A stretch of 64,000 nucleotides of DNA from Rhodothermales bacterium (GCA_951812345.1 OX638295.1:2730965-2794964); one strand, 5' to 3'; counted from the first letter of the stretch, positions 15,712 through 25,666 are shown. Numbers and translations: made by a program. The notes: generated from the letters alone by a model not told the origin.

Positions 15712-17442
15712 TTATACAGTGGCTCCGATCTCTGCCAGACGAACCCCGTGCGCCCCCATGCTTTCGTAGGTAGCGCCCTCGAAGGCTCCGATCGTCTGCG
15801 CGACTTCCTGCATGATCGCTTTCGGGGAGGCATCCTCCTCCTGCAGGCCCAGGCTTCGCGCAATGACGGGCAGCATTTCCCAACTCGGCTTGCAATTTAC
15901 CTGATTCGATTCATTATGCCAGCGGTCGAACGGCGTACCATGCGAATCCGGACGGCTGACGCCCATTTCCATGCGGAGCGTCCGGTTGACGCCCTTGATC
16001 GCCTTGGCCGGCCACACCCGCTGTGCATATCCGTCTGCACTCACATAAGTGCCTACGGTCTCCACAACCATCGCAGCCGGTAACACTACGTCGGCAGCGA
16101 CAATCGTTTCGTTGGTGGTATGATAGGTATGCAGGATGATCGGAATATCCTGTACGTCGACGGCACGGAAAAGCCCGCTGGCTACCGGATCGTCTTCCAG
16201 GACATATACGGCGGCGATTTCGCCCGCCTCGAGCCGGGCCTGTACAAGCGCCGGATCGACCGGGTGGATACCAAGCCGCCGGCATCCCTCGGCATTCGGC
16301 GCTTTGTCATCCGTGATCAGCCACCCGTCGCCGGCGCCCGGCTTGACATGGGGGATGTACTCCGGTGCGGGGGCGCCCACCGAAGCAGCCAGTTTACCAA
16401 GAAGATAGTTGTCTTCGACGGTGGCATGCGGCGATCCCAGGAAGAGGATGCTCGATCCGTCCACTGAACCGAGCAATTCGGACACGCGGGCATAGGCAGC
16501 CTCCCAGTCGACGGATGTCAACTCCTCGGCCATGCGAACCTGAGGGCCTTCAGGGCGATGTTCATTGAACCGTGGCCAGACAGCGCGATCCTCGTCCGGC
16601 AGCCAGTACTCGTTGATATGCGGATTCGCGCGGGGCGTGATGCGCAGCACCAGGTTGTCGCGTACCCAGTATGCGCAATTGGCCCCCTTTGCATTGGTTA
16701 CCGTGATGGACGGCGCAGAACTCATCTCCCATATCCGGGCACGGAACCGGAAGTCGATGGACGTGAGCGCGCCCACCGGACAGATGTCAATAACGTTCAT
16801 CGAGTAGGGCTCGTCGAACACCTCGCCCGGTGCGGTCATCGGATAATTTTTTACGCCGCGTTCAATGATGGTCAACTGATGGCTCTTCGACACCTCGTCC
16901 GTAAATCGCGTGCACCGCGTGCAATTGATGCAGCGCTCACCGTCCAGCATTACCCGGGGGCCCAACACCACCTTCTTGGGCTTCTGGACCTTGAGAAATT
17001 CGAAACGGGACCCTTCGGGACCGTACTTGTACGTCTGGTTTTGTAACGGACAGTGGCCGGCCTGATCGCAAATCGGACAATCAAGGGGATGGTTGATGAG
17101 CAGGAATTCGAGGTTGTCTTTCTGAGCCCGCTCCACCTGCTCGCTGGTCCGATGCGTCCGGACCACCATGCCGTCCGCCATATCCACGGAGCAACTCGTG
17201 GTCATTTTCGGCATCCACCGGATAACCGGTTCCCCGTCGTCATTCCGTGTGATCTCGCCGGTTTCCCTGTCCCGAACCGGCATACCCACTTCCACAAGGC
17301 ACTGGCGGCAATTGGCAGGCACGGAAAGCGCCGGGTGATAACAGAAATGCGGCAACTCCACACCGAGATCCAGGCAAAACTGGAGCAGCTTCGGCTGCCC
17401 CTGAAATGCATACTCCTTATTGTCTATCGTAATTTTCGACAT
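15712..17442 (-). CDS. nuoG: NADH-quinone oxidoreductase subunit G (Fe-S subunit), shorter than usual
   Basis: NuoG holds several iron-sulfur clusters of the peripheral arm. The 576-residue protein has the N-terminal [2Fe-2S] cysteines (FCYHPALSVPANCRQC), the His-Cys cluster motif HPLDCPICDQAGHC, and a [4Fe-4S] group in CINCTRCTRF with a later Cys in IDICPVGAL. The molybdopterin-oxidoreductase-like C-terminal part is reduced compared with the 750-900 residues of many bacteria. ATG at 17442 (MSKITIDNKEY) is preferred because upstream starts lie in or near the end of nuoF. Confidence 0.93.
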   Translation of the reverse strand: MSKITIDNKEYAFQGQPKLLQFCLDLGVELPHFCYHPALSVPANCRQCLVEVGMPVRDRETGEITRNDDGEPVIRWMPKMTTSCSVDMADGMVVRTHRTSEQVERAQKDNLEFLLINHPLDCPICDQAGHCPLQNQTYKYGPEGSRFEFLKVQKPKKVVLGPRVMLDGERCINCTRCTRFTDEVSKSHQLTIIERGVKNYPMTAPGEVFDEPYSMNVIDICPVGALTSIDFRFRARIWEMSSAPSITVTNAKGANCAYWVRDNLVLRITPRANPHINEYWLPDEDRAVWPRFNEHRPEGPQVRMAEELTSVDWEAAYARVSELLGSVDGSSILFLGSPHATVEDNYLLGKLAASVGAPAPEYIPHVKPGAGDGWLITDDKAPNAEGCRRLGIHPVDPALVQARLEAGEIAAVYVLEDDPVASGLFRAVDVQDIPIILHTYHTTNETIVAADVVLPAAMVVETVGTYVSADGYAQRVWPAKAIKGVNRTLRMEMGVSRPDSHGTPFDRWHNESNQVNCKPSWEMLPVIARSLGLQEEDASPKAIMQEVAQTIGAFEGATYESMGAHGVRLAEIGATV

Positions 17443-17468
17443 GGTTGGAACGTGCATTGCCGCGCATA

Positions 17469-18791
17469 TTACGCCATCGCGTATATGCTTTGCCGGCATT
17501 TGGCTTCAAATTCTTCCCGGAAACGCTGGATGGTATTGCGGACAGGCCAGGCTGCCGCATCGGCAAGGGCACACACCGTGCGGCCCTCCATCTGATCGCA
17601 AAGCTCCAGCAGGATATCCAGGTCGCGCAGGGTGCCTTCCCCCTCGTCGATGCGGGTAACAAGGTTCTCGATCCATCCGGTTCCTTCCCGGCATGGCGTA
17701 CACTGCCCGCAGCTCTCGTGATGATAAAACCGGGTGACCCGGCGAAGAAACTTGACCATGTCCGTGTCTTCGTCCATCACCAGCATCCCGGCCGTTCCCA
17801 TCATGGAACCCGCTTCACGCAACGATTCGGTATCCATCGTCACGCCATCGATCATGTCGGCGCGCAGGACGGGCACCGAGGCGCCGCCCGGCACGATCGC
17901 CTTGAGTTTCTTGCCGCCGCGCATACCCCCGGCAACTTCTTCGATCAGATCGGTAATCAGCATACCTGTCGGATACTCATACACGCCGGGACGCTCGACA
18001 TGCCCCGACATTCCGTAGAGAACCGGTCCAGGGTGTTTTTCCGGGCCGATACCCGCAAACCATTCAGCGCCCCGGTTAATGATAAGGGGCGCACAGGCCA
18101 GCGTCTCCACGTTATTGACCGTGGTCGGACGACCCCAGAGTCCCTTTTGCGCAGGAAACGGCGGTTTGATGCGTGGATAGGCGCGCTTTCCTTCGACGGA
18201 TTCGAGCAAACTGGTCTCTTCTCCGCAGATGTACGCGCCCGCTCCCTTGTGAATGATGATCTCGCTGGAAAAATCCGTGCCCATAATCCGCTGGCCGACA
18301 TAGCCCTCCGTATAGAGTTTCCCCAGTTCATACTCCATATGACGAATCCAGTCGGCATACTCCCCGCGGATGTAAAGATAGGTTGCGTCGATCTGCATGG
18401 CCCAGGCCGCAATCAGTATCCCCTCGAAAATGAGGTGCGGGTTGTATTCCATGAGCTGCCGGTCCTTGAAGGTCCCCGGCTCGCTTTCGTCGCCGTTGCA
18501 GGCAATATAGCGAGGCGTTCCGGGATCGACCGGGGGCATGAAACTCCATTTCAGCCCGGTCGGGAATCCGGCGCCGCCCCGACCGCGCAAACCGCTTGCC
18601 TTAACTGCCTCGATCACGTTGCCCGGCGCCCATTTTTTAGTATGGGTCAATACCGCGCGCAACGCTTTGTAGCCCCCATGTTTTACATACACGTCGAACC
18701 GATGCAAATTACGAATCGAAGGCAGGAGTACACGCTCGTAAGTGCGCCAGTCGCCGGCTTTCGTGGATCCGTTTCTGCTGGGTGAAGGCAT
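17469..18791 (-). CDS. nuoF: NADH-quinone oxidoreductase subunit F (NADH- and FMN-binding)
   Basis: NuoF binds NADH and FMN and passes electrons to the N3 cluster. The 440-residue protein shows GLRGRGGAGFPTGLKW (FMN/NADH site), CNGDESEPGTFKDR, the glycine-rich YICGEETSLLESVEGKRAYPR, and the [4Fe-4S] ligands ESCGQCTPCREG near the C-terminus. Length is normal, and it follows nuoE on the same strand. Confidence 0.97.
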   Translation of the reverse strand: MPSPSRNGSTKAGDWRTYERVLLPSIRNLHRFDVYVKHGGYKALRAVLTHTKKWAPGNVIEAVKASGLRGRGGAGFPTGLKWSFMPPVDPGTPRYIACNGDESEPGTFKDRQLMEYNPHLIFEGILIAAWAMQIDATYLYIRGEYADWIRHMEYELGKLYTEGYVGQRIMGTDFSSEIIIHKGAGAYICGEETSLLESVEGKRAYPRIKPPFPAQKGLWGRPTTVNNVETLACAPLIINRGAEWFAGIGPEKHPGPVLYGMSGHVERPGVYEYPTGMLITDLIEEVAGGMRGGKKLKAIVPGGASVPVLRADMIDGVTMDTESLREAGSMMGTAGMLVMDEDTDMVKFLRRVTRFYHHESCGQCTPCREGTGWIENLVTRIDEGEGTLRDLDILLELCDQMEGRTVCALADAAAWPVRNTIQRFREEFEAKCRQSIYAMA

Positions 18792-18833
18792 TTTTATACG
18801 TGGTGGTCCGGCGCGGTGCGGACCCTGAATACG

Positions 18834-19508
18834 TTATTCGAGGGTCTCCGCGATCGGCGGGGTCCGGCCGGTATCCGTCGCGTCCACATCCGACCGCCGG
18901 TTTCCATCCAAAGCGTCTTCGTCCTGCGGCAATGTGACGGATACGAACGGGGGCATATCCCCATTCTTCAGCGCTTCGATCAGCGCATCCATTTTTTCTC
19001 TGGAAAGATTATGTACGTACGATCCGTTCGTGACCTGTAGCATCGGCGCCGTTCCGCAGGCTCCGAGGCATTCCACGCCCTGAATCGTGAACAACCCGTC
19101 TTCGGTGGTCTCTCCCTCCCGAACGCCAAGCTTTTCCTCGAGGTAATGCAGCATGTCATATCCGCCGCACAACTGGCAACTGAAACAGGTGCATACGTCA
19201 AGAACGTACGCCCCCTTCTTTGCCTTGTAATACTGCGTATAAAACGTCGCCACGCCGTACGCAAGCGAAAAAGGAATGTCGAGCGTATCGGCAACAAGGT
19301 GAATTACCTCCGGGGGCAAAAACCCGAACTTCTCCTGAGCGAGCCAGAGGGTTTTCATTACGGCGCCTTCAGGCGTCGGATACTGTGCCCGGAATGCCTC
19401 GATCTGTTCCTTTTCCGCATCCGTGAATACCAGATCTTCTTCGAAAAAGACGGGTTCCGGGGATTGATCCGGTAACGGGACAACAGGATGTTTGATAAAA
19501 TCGCTCAC
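18834..19508 (-). CDS. nuoE: NADH-quinone oxidoreductase subunit E ([2Fe-2S])
   Basis: NuoE carries the N1a [2Fe-2S] cluster, with ligands visible as CTCFSC (C-x4-C) and CLGAC (C-x3-C). A GTG at 19508 (VSDFIKHP) starts just after the nuoD stop and gives 224 residues. An ATG at 19577 would give 247 residues but would overlap nuoD by 62 bases, so the GTG is preferred, though not proven. The C-terminal 35 residues are an acidic extension without known function. Confidence 0.9.
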   Translation of the reverse strand: MSDFIKHPVVPLPDQSPEPVFFEEDLVFTDAEKEQIEAFRAQYPTPEGAVMKTLWLAQEKFGFLPPEVIHLVADTLDIPFSLAYGVATFYTQYYKAKKGAYVLDVCTCFSCQLCGGYDMLHYLEEKLGVREGETTEDGLFTIQGVECLGACGTAPMLQVTNGSYVHNLSREKMDALIEALKNGDMPPFVSVTLPQDEDALDGNRRSDVDATDTGRTPPIAETLE

Positions 19509-19515
19509 TGCCGGA

Positions 19516-20835
19516 TTATTTGTCGGCTTCTCCCATGACCGGATCAATGGAGCCGATGAGAATGACCGCATCGGCAACCAGAGACCCTTCCATCATGTGT
19601 TCGAGTCCTTGTAAATTCGTGAAAGAAGGCGCATTGACCTTCGCCCGCCAGGGATTGCCCGTGCCATCGGACTGGAGATACCAGCCCAGTTCACCCTTCG
19701 GCGATTCGATCGCCTGATAACAGGCGGCGCCTTTCGGCGGCGCGACCCCTACATCGGTATACAGAAAATCGTGGATCATGCCCTCCATGGAATAATATAC
19801 CTCGTCCTTCGACGGATAGGCCTGCTTGGCGTCGTCGGCGCGAATGGGACCATCAGGCAAGCGATCCAGACATTGCCGGATAATCCGAAGGCCCTCTTTC
19901 ATCTCCTCGAGCCGCACGAAATACCGCGCCAGCGAGTCCCCCTCTTCGCGGGTCGGGACATCGAAATCCACTTCTCCGTAAAACAGGTACGGTTCGAAAC
20001 GGCGAATGTCATACGGTTCGCCGCTGGCCCGCAAGTTCGCCCCCGTAAGCCCGATCTCCACGGCTTCCTCACGGGTAAGCGTACCCACATCGCGGTTTCT
20101 GTCGATCCATATACGGTTCCGGTTGAGCAGGGCTTCCCATCCGGCTATCTCCTGACCGAAATCGTCCACAAATTGGTGTATCAGGCGGAATGCTTCCGGC
20201 GTCAGGTCGGCAACCAATCCGCCGATGCGGCTATGCGACACCGTGAAACGGGCGCCCGCCACTTCGTCGAAAATGCGATAGAGGTCTTCGCGCCCCTTGA
20301 AGGTCCACAGAAAGACGGACACGGCGCCGGCATCCATCAACCCGACGCCCAGCCAGAGCAAGTGCGACGAAATGCGCGCCAGTTCGCACATGATCATGCG
20401 AAGCCACTGCGCCCGTTCGGGAACGTTGATACCCACAAGCTTCTCCACGGCCAGACACCACGCCACATTGTTGGCATACGGTGCAAGGTAATCCATGCGA
20501 TCCGTGTAGGGCATGAATTCCTGGTAGGTCTTGTGCTCGGCAAGTTTCTCGATGCCGCGGTGCAGATAACCGATATCGAGCACTGATTTCTCAATGGTTT
20601 CGCCGTCCATCTTGACCACGCACCGGAGCACGCCGTGGGTGGCCGGATGCTGCGGCCCGATATTGAGAATCATCTCATGCTCAAGCGGATCCCCCCCTCT
20701 CGCCTCGGCGCGCAGCGCCTGCTCCAGCCATACGTGCTTGCTTTCGAGGCGTTCGTAGATCGCCTCGTTATGCCGGGGCCAGAACCGGAAAACCGATTCC
20801 GCTCCCGATGTCCGGAAAGCCGATTCGGTGCTCAT
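19516..20835 (-). CDS. nuoD: NADH-quinone oxidoreductase subunit D (49-kDa type)
   Basis: NuoD forms much of the quinone-binding cavity. The 439-residue protein has LNIGPQHPATHGVLR, IGYLHRGIEKLAEH, RMDYLAPYANN and a C-terminal GSIDPVMGEADK, where a hydrogenase-derived Asp-containing motif is expected. The first 45 residues are a lineage-specific extension. Its start overlaps the nuoC stop by four bases (ATGA). Confidence 0.97.
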   Translation of the reverse strand: MSTESAFRTSGAESVFRFWPRHNEAIYERLESKHVWLEQALRAEARGGDPLEHEMILNIGPQHPATHGVLRCVVKMDGETIEKSVLDIGYLHRGIEKLAEHKTYQEFMPYTDRMDYLAPYANNVAWCLAVEKLVGINVPERAQWLRMIMCELARISSHLLWLGVGLMDAGAVSVFLWTFKGREDLYRIFDEVAGARFTVSHSRIGGLVADLTPEAFRLIHQFVDDFGQEIAGWEALLNRNRIWIDRNRDVGTLTREEAVEIGLTGANLRASGEPYDIRRFEPYLFYGEVDFDVPTREEGDSLARYFVRLEEMKEGLRIIRQCLDRLPDGPIRADDAKQAYPSKDEVYYSMEGMIHDFLYTDVGVAPPKGAACYQAIESPKGELGWYLQSDGTGNPWRAKVNAPSFTNLQGLEHMMEGSLVADAVILIGSIDPVMGEADK

Positions 20836-21542
20836 TCCTCCTCGGTGATCTGTGATGGGGGTTCCTGGTAACTCTTCGGCGTCGGGCCTTCGTGAGCAGT
20901 CGGAAAGGGATCGTACTGGAGAGGCCCCTCGGGTGTCCGGGGAGGCAACGGCAACGATCCGGGAATACCCAACTGGGGGAATTCTTTCCGTTGCGGATAG
21001 TATTCGAAATCTTCCGGCATGAACATCCGGCGCATGTCCGGATGCTCCTCAAAGCGAATGCCCAGCATGTCGTACACCTCGCGTTCGTTCCAGTTCGCAG
21101 CACGATATACACCCGTTACCGTGGGTACGATCAAGGTGGATTCATCTACACGAACCTTCAGTCGAATACGCTTTCCCTTTTCAAAGGATACGAGGTTGTA
21201 GAACACCTCAAACCGGTCCTCTTCCACGAACCGATCCGCACCGCCTACATCCGACAGATACAGGAAGCGCTGCTCGTCCTTCAAAAAACGGCATACATCC
21301 GCTATGTGCTGCGCCTCGACCAGAACGGTCTGCTCCCCGGCATATTCTTCGACACCGAGAATGGCTTTACCGAACCGATCGCATAACGCCTGGATAATCT
21401 CAGGGACTTGCGTCGTGGGCTGGGCAAGCGGATTATCTCCGCCAGCGGCCGGAGCGTCTTCGGGCGTAAAAAAGAAATCAAGCGCCCGGTGAGACGGCAT
21501 GCTTTCTTCCGCCGGAGGGCTATGTTCGGCGTCCGTGGACAT
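20832..21542 (-). CDS. nuoC: NADH-quinone oxidoreductase subunit C (30-kDa type)
   Basis: NuoC is a peripheral-arm subunit. The 236-residue protein carries the family motif NWNEREVYDMLGIRFEEHPDMRR followed by MPEDFEYYPQRKEFP. The ATG at 21542 comes directly after the nuoB stop; the longer frame would run into nuoB. A 45-residue N-terminal region rich in Pro and Ala and a Pro-rich tail are variable additions. nuoC and nuoD are separate genes here. Confidence 0.95.
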   Translation of the reverse strand: MSTDAEHSPPAEESMPSHRALDFFFTPEDAPAAGGDNPLAQPTTQVPEIIQALCDRFGKAILGVEEYAGEQTVLVEAQHIADVCRFLKDEQRFLYLSDVGGADRFVEEDRFEVFYNLVSFEKGKRIRLKVRVDESTLIVPTVTGVYRAANWNEREVYDMLGIRFEEHPDMRRMFMPEDFEYYPQRKEFPQLGIPGSLPLPPRTPEGPLQYDPFPTAHEGPTPKSYQEPPSQITEEE

Positions 21543-21543
21543 C

Positions 21544-22074
21544 TCAACCAATGCCGTTACCTGTCTGCCCTGCCGGAAGTACGTGTCCCTGCACATAATC
21601 TTGCGTAACGGAATATTCGTTACGGATCTTCTCCTGAATATCCATCAGGGCATGTAAAAGAGCCTCCGGGCGAGGCGGGCATCCGGGGATATACACATCT
21701 ACCGGCAGGAAATTATCGCAACCCTGCACCACGCCGTAGCAACGGTGCATCCCACCCGTCGAGGCGCAAGCCCCCATGGCAATACACCATTTCGGGTCAG
21801 CCATCTGATCCCACACCCGACGAATGGCATGCGCCATCTTGTACGACACCCAACCGGCCACAATCATCAGATCGGCCTGACGCGGCGAAAAGCGCATGGC
21901 CTCGCTTCCAAAACGGGCGGCATCGTACTTGGGGCCTGCAAACGCCATCATTTCAATAGCGCAGCAGGCAAGACCCATAGGCATCGGCATGAGCGAATTG
22001 GAGCGGGCCCAATTCAATACGGCATCCACTCTGGTAGTAAGAAATCCCTCGTTCCGGGCGCCTTGCGAAACCAT
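21544..22074 (-). CDS. nuoB: NADH-quinone oxidoreductase subunit B (cluster N2)
   Basis: NuoB holds the terminal [4Fe-4S] cluster N2, which gives electrons to quinone. The ligands appear as the double Cys in [10 protein letters not shown], a Cys in GACASTGGM-like MGACAS, and the last in [13 protein letters not shown]. Starting at ATG 22074 ([11 protein letters not shown]) gives 176 residues, normal for the family, and avoids overlapping nuoA. Confidence 0.96.
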   Translation of the reverse strand: MVSQGARNEGFLTTRVDAVLNWARSNSLMPMPMGLACCAIEMMAFAGPKYDAARFGSEAMRFSPRQADLMIVAGWVSYKMAHAIRRVWDQMADPKWCIAMGACASTGGMHRCYGVVQGCDNFLPVDVYIPGCPPRPEALLHALMDIQEKIRNEYSVTQDYVQGHVLPAGQTGNGIG

Positions 22075-22114
22075 AGTATTCAGGATATGTCGTCGGAAAA
22101 TGAAATATGCAGCA

Positions 22115-22486
22115 TCAATCGAACTCCAGTCCGCCCTTTTTGACATCGTACAGCAGACCGACGCCAAGAATAAGGATAAACAGGCAAACAACCGCCAGGG
22201 CCCCCAGGGCAACTCCCGCATCCATGAACTCTCGGAAACTTACGGCCCACGGGTATAAAAAGACGACTTCCACATCGAACACGATGAAAATCATCGCCAC
22301 CAGATAAAATTTCACCGAGTAGCGCTCATGGGCCGTGCCGACAGGGTCCATCCCGCTCTCGTAGCTGCTCTGCTTGATCAGATTGCGCCGGCGCGGACCG
22401 AGCAAGTCCGCACCCTTCAGGAGCGTCAACGCCATCCCCGACGCAAGCGCCATCATAATCAGCAGGGGAACGAAATCCGCAGGCAT
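22115..22486 (-). CDS. nuoA: NADH-quinone oxidoreductase subunit A
   Basis: NuoA is a small membrane subunit of complex I with three transmembrane helices, all visible here (about residues 5-25, 60-80 and 90-115). The [21 protein letters not shown] loop between helices 1 and 2 is the family hallmark, including the conserved ESG. It is the first gene of the nuo run, so the promoter should lie in 22487-22733, which shows no clear site. Confidence 0.96.
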   Translation of the reverse strand: MPADFVPLLIMMALASGMALTLLKGADLLGPRRRNLIKQSSYESGMDPVGTAHERYSVKFYLVAMIFIVFDVEVVFLYPWAVSFREFMDAGVALGALAVVCLFILILGVGLLYDVKKGGLEFD

Positions 22487-22710
22487 AGTTTGTGCAGACA
22501 GTGAATGCGGCTATGATGTACTACTCATTGCACCAGAGGAACTGGACAGGCGCCAGCGCACCCGTGCAGCTACAAAAGAACACCGGAACACCGGATGTAA
22601 ACGCGTAGCATGGGCAAAATACCCCACGCAGACAGGGCAATCAACGCGAAACGCCCGTGAATATCCGGTCAAGGGCAAAAGATCAAGCGCCGCGCACAGG
22701 GGAAGGTATG

Positions 22711-22743
22711 CTTTTATATGTTTTTATATGCCTTTATATATCC
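22711..22743. repeat. Imperfect TTTATATG direct repeats at the 3' end of a TonB receptor gene
   Basis: Three imperfect units of about ten bases (CTTTTATATG, TTTTTATATG, CCTTTATATA) overlap the stop codon of the TonB receptor. The AT-rich block stands out in a GC-rich neighbourhood. Its role is unknown. Confidence 0.5.
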
Positions 22744-25541
22744 AGGGTCATCTGTACAAGCCCCATTCGGCCTATCTCCGGCGAGCCGACAAACTCGCGG
22801 TGCCGTTGATCCAGCACATTGAACAGGGACATATTCAGGCGCAATCCGGACACATAGTCGCCGAGATCGTATCCGGCGCCGACGTCCAGCAGCGTATGCT
22901 CCGGCACGTGCCCCGTGTACAAACCCGATCGAACCTCGAAGCCCCCGGTATGCCGCACGGATGCATGGACAGCCCAGTTGCCGGAAGATTCGTAGGCGAA
23001 TCCGCCCTTGACCTTCGTTTTCGGAGAGTTCATGGCCAGTTCCAGCGTCTCTTCCTCTTCGCCAAGCTCGCTGGCGTCAAAAAAATTATCGCTGACCCAG
23101 GACAGGTTTCCGAAAACGCGCAGCCGATCGCCGAGCAGCAGTTCGGCGGACACGTCCATGCCATAGTAGTCGATCTCCCCCATGCTCCGATACGTCATAA
23201 GAATCTGGCCGGGCACCATGTTTTCCACAGGCTGCACGATACCGATGGGCGAATTCTCCGGAAGAAATTCTGCAAAGTCCGGCCTCGCAAGTTCTACGAT
23301 GAGCGCCGATATGTCGTCGGCCGAGAATCCTACCGCCTGCAAGGCCCCATGCAGGGTCTCATTGCCTGCAATGCCTGCGGCGATCGCCGTTTGCAGGTCG
23401 CCGAACAACAAATCGTGTCCCGGCACGAGCACAAAGGGCGTCTCTACCCGCAACGGGCTGATGAAATTCCGCCGCCGGGTGTAATACCCGTCCACGGCGA
23501 CCAGCAGCCGTTCCCCGAGCAACCCCTTGTACCCTACTTCGAATATCTCGCTGGCCGTGTGCTCCAGGGGAGGGACATCCACCACATCCTGGGCTATACT
23601 GTTCGGATTCACAAGGCCTGTGTTCAGATCCACATATCCGATACTGGCTGGCGTCAGGCCCGTTACGGCGATGCCCCCATCCGGACTGAGCAAGCCGATA
23701 AACTGGGTAATGAGAACCGCCGGAAGGTTTAAGCCTTGCTCCGCGAGCATCCCTTGCAACTCAGACACCGGAATTGTCGAAAGCGCTCCGTACATCTGAC
23801 TATAGAGCAAATCGAGCGGGACGCCTACGGGAACGGGCGCCCCGAAAATGTCCGGAATCATACTGGAGGCAATCAGGCCGCCCTGTGCATCGCGCTGGAA
23901 ATGAAATCCGTCCAGCGACCCTCGTGCCTGGATCGTAAGCGGCCCGACCGCTCCCGCAAGAATATCCAGAAAAAGGGTATGCGGGGTTGGCGAAGCGAAT
24001 GCCCGATTGAACGTAGCGCGAAGGCTGTGCGCGGGATCGGGTTTGAAAACGAGCGCGGCCCGGGGGGAAATCTGTATCCCGTCGAACAAATCGTGCCTGT
24101 CCGCGCGCACGGCGAGCGTCGCATTCAATGTGGGACTCAACCGAACGACGCTCTGGACATAGGCGCCTGCCTCGGCGAACCGGTCATGATCTTCGTTGCG
24201 ACCAAAGACCGTGGATTCCGTAGCCGGATTGGTAAGTTCGTATTCCGCGCCAACAATAAAACGGAAGCGCTCCTCCAGAATATCGAAGTCGTACTGTCCC
24301 TGTACATTGACCAGCTTCGAATTATCCACCACCCTCTCGACCGCTCCCTCTGCGTAGACAAAGGAATCGCCCGCGTCGTTGAAATTCGCATAGGCCTGGG
24401 CGAAAAACCCTCCGGCGTCGAGGCGAAGCTGCCCGTATTTATATCCGAATCCGTCGCCCTGAATCGTACCGATCGCCGAAAGCCCGATGGTCTTGACCGC
24501 CGAATATCCGCCATTGGCCGTCAGCGTCACATCCGGGCGAAGCCGCCAGGAAAGCTGGCTCGACAGCGTGTAGTTATGGTTATTGTAATCGACGGGCAGC
24601 GCTTCCTCCCTGAAGTTGCGGAGTTGCACAGCATCCAGAGAATCCGAGGAATCGAAGGCAAAATCGTTGGCGCGCTGAAAATCGGCGACGACCTTGTATG
24701 CCAACTTGCCACCCGCAACGCCCGCATGACGCAGAGAGGCCGTCAAGGCATTGCGCAGACCTCCTCCTATACGCATGGTCGTACCCGGATGGGTAAACGG
24801 ATCCTTGCTGATGAAGTGGATCACGCCTGCATCGACCCCGGCGCCGAAAAGCGCCGACCCCGGACCCCGGACCACTTCGACGCGCTCCAGATCGATCTGG
24901 CTGATCGGCATCAGGCTGTAATCGTTCAGCCCCAGGGACGCCACAGCCGCCCGCCGGTAATCCGTCATGACATACGTGGCGCCGGTGAAGACGTTATTGA
25001 ATCCCCGCAGTACGATCTCATACCGGTTGACGCCCGTTTGCGCCATATCCACCCCGGTTACATTCCGAAGCAACATGGCGGAGGACGGCAGGGCAACGCT
25101 TTCGATCTCTCTTGCATCCAGGACGGAGATCGAAGCCGGGGCGTCCAGCACCTTCTCGGAGGCGCGCGATGCGCTCACGACCACGGCATTGAGATCGAAA
25201 CCCGTCGGACGTAAGGCCACATCCGCTGTGAGCGATTCGCCGGGCTGCAAGGATATCTCCATCTGCTGCTCCTCGTATCCCACAAAACGCACCGCAAGCA
25301 GGTAATCGCCCGGAGGAATTCCGGGAATTACATACGATCCGTCGGCGCCCGAGGCGGCGCCGGCAATCATGACGCCATCCGCCAGCAACACCACATTGGC
25401 GTCTTGCAGAGGAGACTCCGACGATGCGTCCGTAACGACGCCGCTAACCGATACACCGGCTTGCGCCTGGGCCGACCGGGGCGCGAATGCACCGAATGCC
25501 AGAAAGCAAAACAGGGATGTAGCGAGCAGGTGGCGCAGCAT
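22734..25541 (-). CDS. TonB-dependent receptor with carboxypeptidase-regulatory-like N-terminal domain
   Basis: An outer-membrane active transporter of 935 residues. A signal peptide (LLATSLFCFLAFGAF) is followed by a CarboxypepD_reg-like fold (VSGVVTDASSESPLQDANVV to about residue 110), a plug domain (VVVSASRASEKVLDAPASI through LERVEVVRGPGSALFGAG), and a long barrel with a fitting C-terminus (GRMGLVQMTLDI). The receptor has no SusD partner nearby, so a siderophore, vitamin or peptide cargo is as likely as glycan. Translation may start at ATG 25541 or at GTG 25550, three codons earlier. An 18-bp tandem repeat lies about 90 bases upstream. Confidence 0.9.
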   Translation of the reverse strand: MLRHLLATSLFCFLAFGAFAPRSAQAQAGVSVSGVVTDASSESPLQDANVVLLADGVMIAGAASGADGSYVIPGIPPGDYLLAVRFVGYEEQQMEISLQPGESLTADVALRPTGFDLNAVVVSASRASEKVLDAPASISVLDAREIESVALPSSAMLLRNVTGVDMAQTGVNRYEIVLRGFNNVFTGATYVMTDYRRAAVASLGLNDYSLMPISQIDLERVEVVRGPGSALFGAGVDAGVIHFISKDPFTHPGTTMRIGGGLRNALTASLRHAGVAGGKLAYKVVADFQRANDFAFDSSDSLDAVQLRNFREEALPVDYNNHNYTLSSQLSWRLRPDVTLTANGGYSAVKTIGLSAIGTIQGDGFGYKYGQLRLDAGGFFAQAYANFNDAGDSFVYAEGAVERVVDNSKLVNVQGQYDFDILEERFRFIVGAEYELTNPATESTVFGRNEDHDRFAEAGAYVQSVVRLSPTLNATLAVRADRHDLFDGIQISPRAALVFKPDPAHSLRATFNRAFASPTPHTLFLDILAGAVGPLTIQARGSLDGFHFQRDAQGGLIASSMIPDIFGAPVPVGVPLDLLYSQMYGALSTIPVSELQGMLAEQGLNLPAVLITQFIGLLSPDGGIAVTGLTPASIGYVDLNTGLVNPNSIAQDVVDVPPLEHTASEIFEVGYKGLLGERLLVAVDGYYTRRRNFISPLRVETPFVLVPGHDLLFGDLQTAIAAGIAGNETLHGALQAVGFSADDISALIVELARPDFAEFLPENSPIGIVQPVENMVPGQILMTYRSMGEIDYYGMDVSAELLLGDRLRVFGNLSWVSDNFFDASELGEEEETLELAMNSPKTKVKGGFAYESSGNWAVHASVRHTGGFEVRSGLYTGHVPEHTLLDVGAGYDLGDYVSGLRLNMSLFNVLDQRHREFVGSPEIGRMGLVQMTLDI

Positions 25542-25630
25542 GGCGTTCACGGTAAAATGGGAGAACGATGAGCCTGTTCAAACAAGGGTTCATATCCGGC
25601 CTGTATAGCCCAGTGCGAATAATGCCCGAT

Positions 25631-25666
25631 TTAATATAGATATACCTCTTAATATAGATATGCCTC
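25631..25666. repeat. Perfectly adjacent 18-bp tandem repeat upstream of the TonB receptor
   Basis: TTAATATAGATATACCTC and TTAATATAGATATGCCTC abut each other with one mismatch. The pair lies upstream of the receptor start on its minus strand and could hold a regulator site or an AT-rich promoter. Confidence 0.7.

Noticed and set aside
19509-19577. Longer NuoE start at 19577
   Set aside because: It overlaps nuoD by 62 bases and adds residues unlike NuoE; the GTG at 19508 is more likely.
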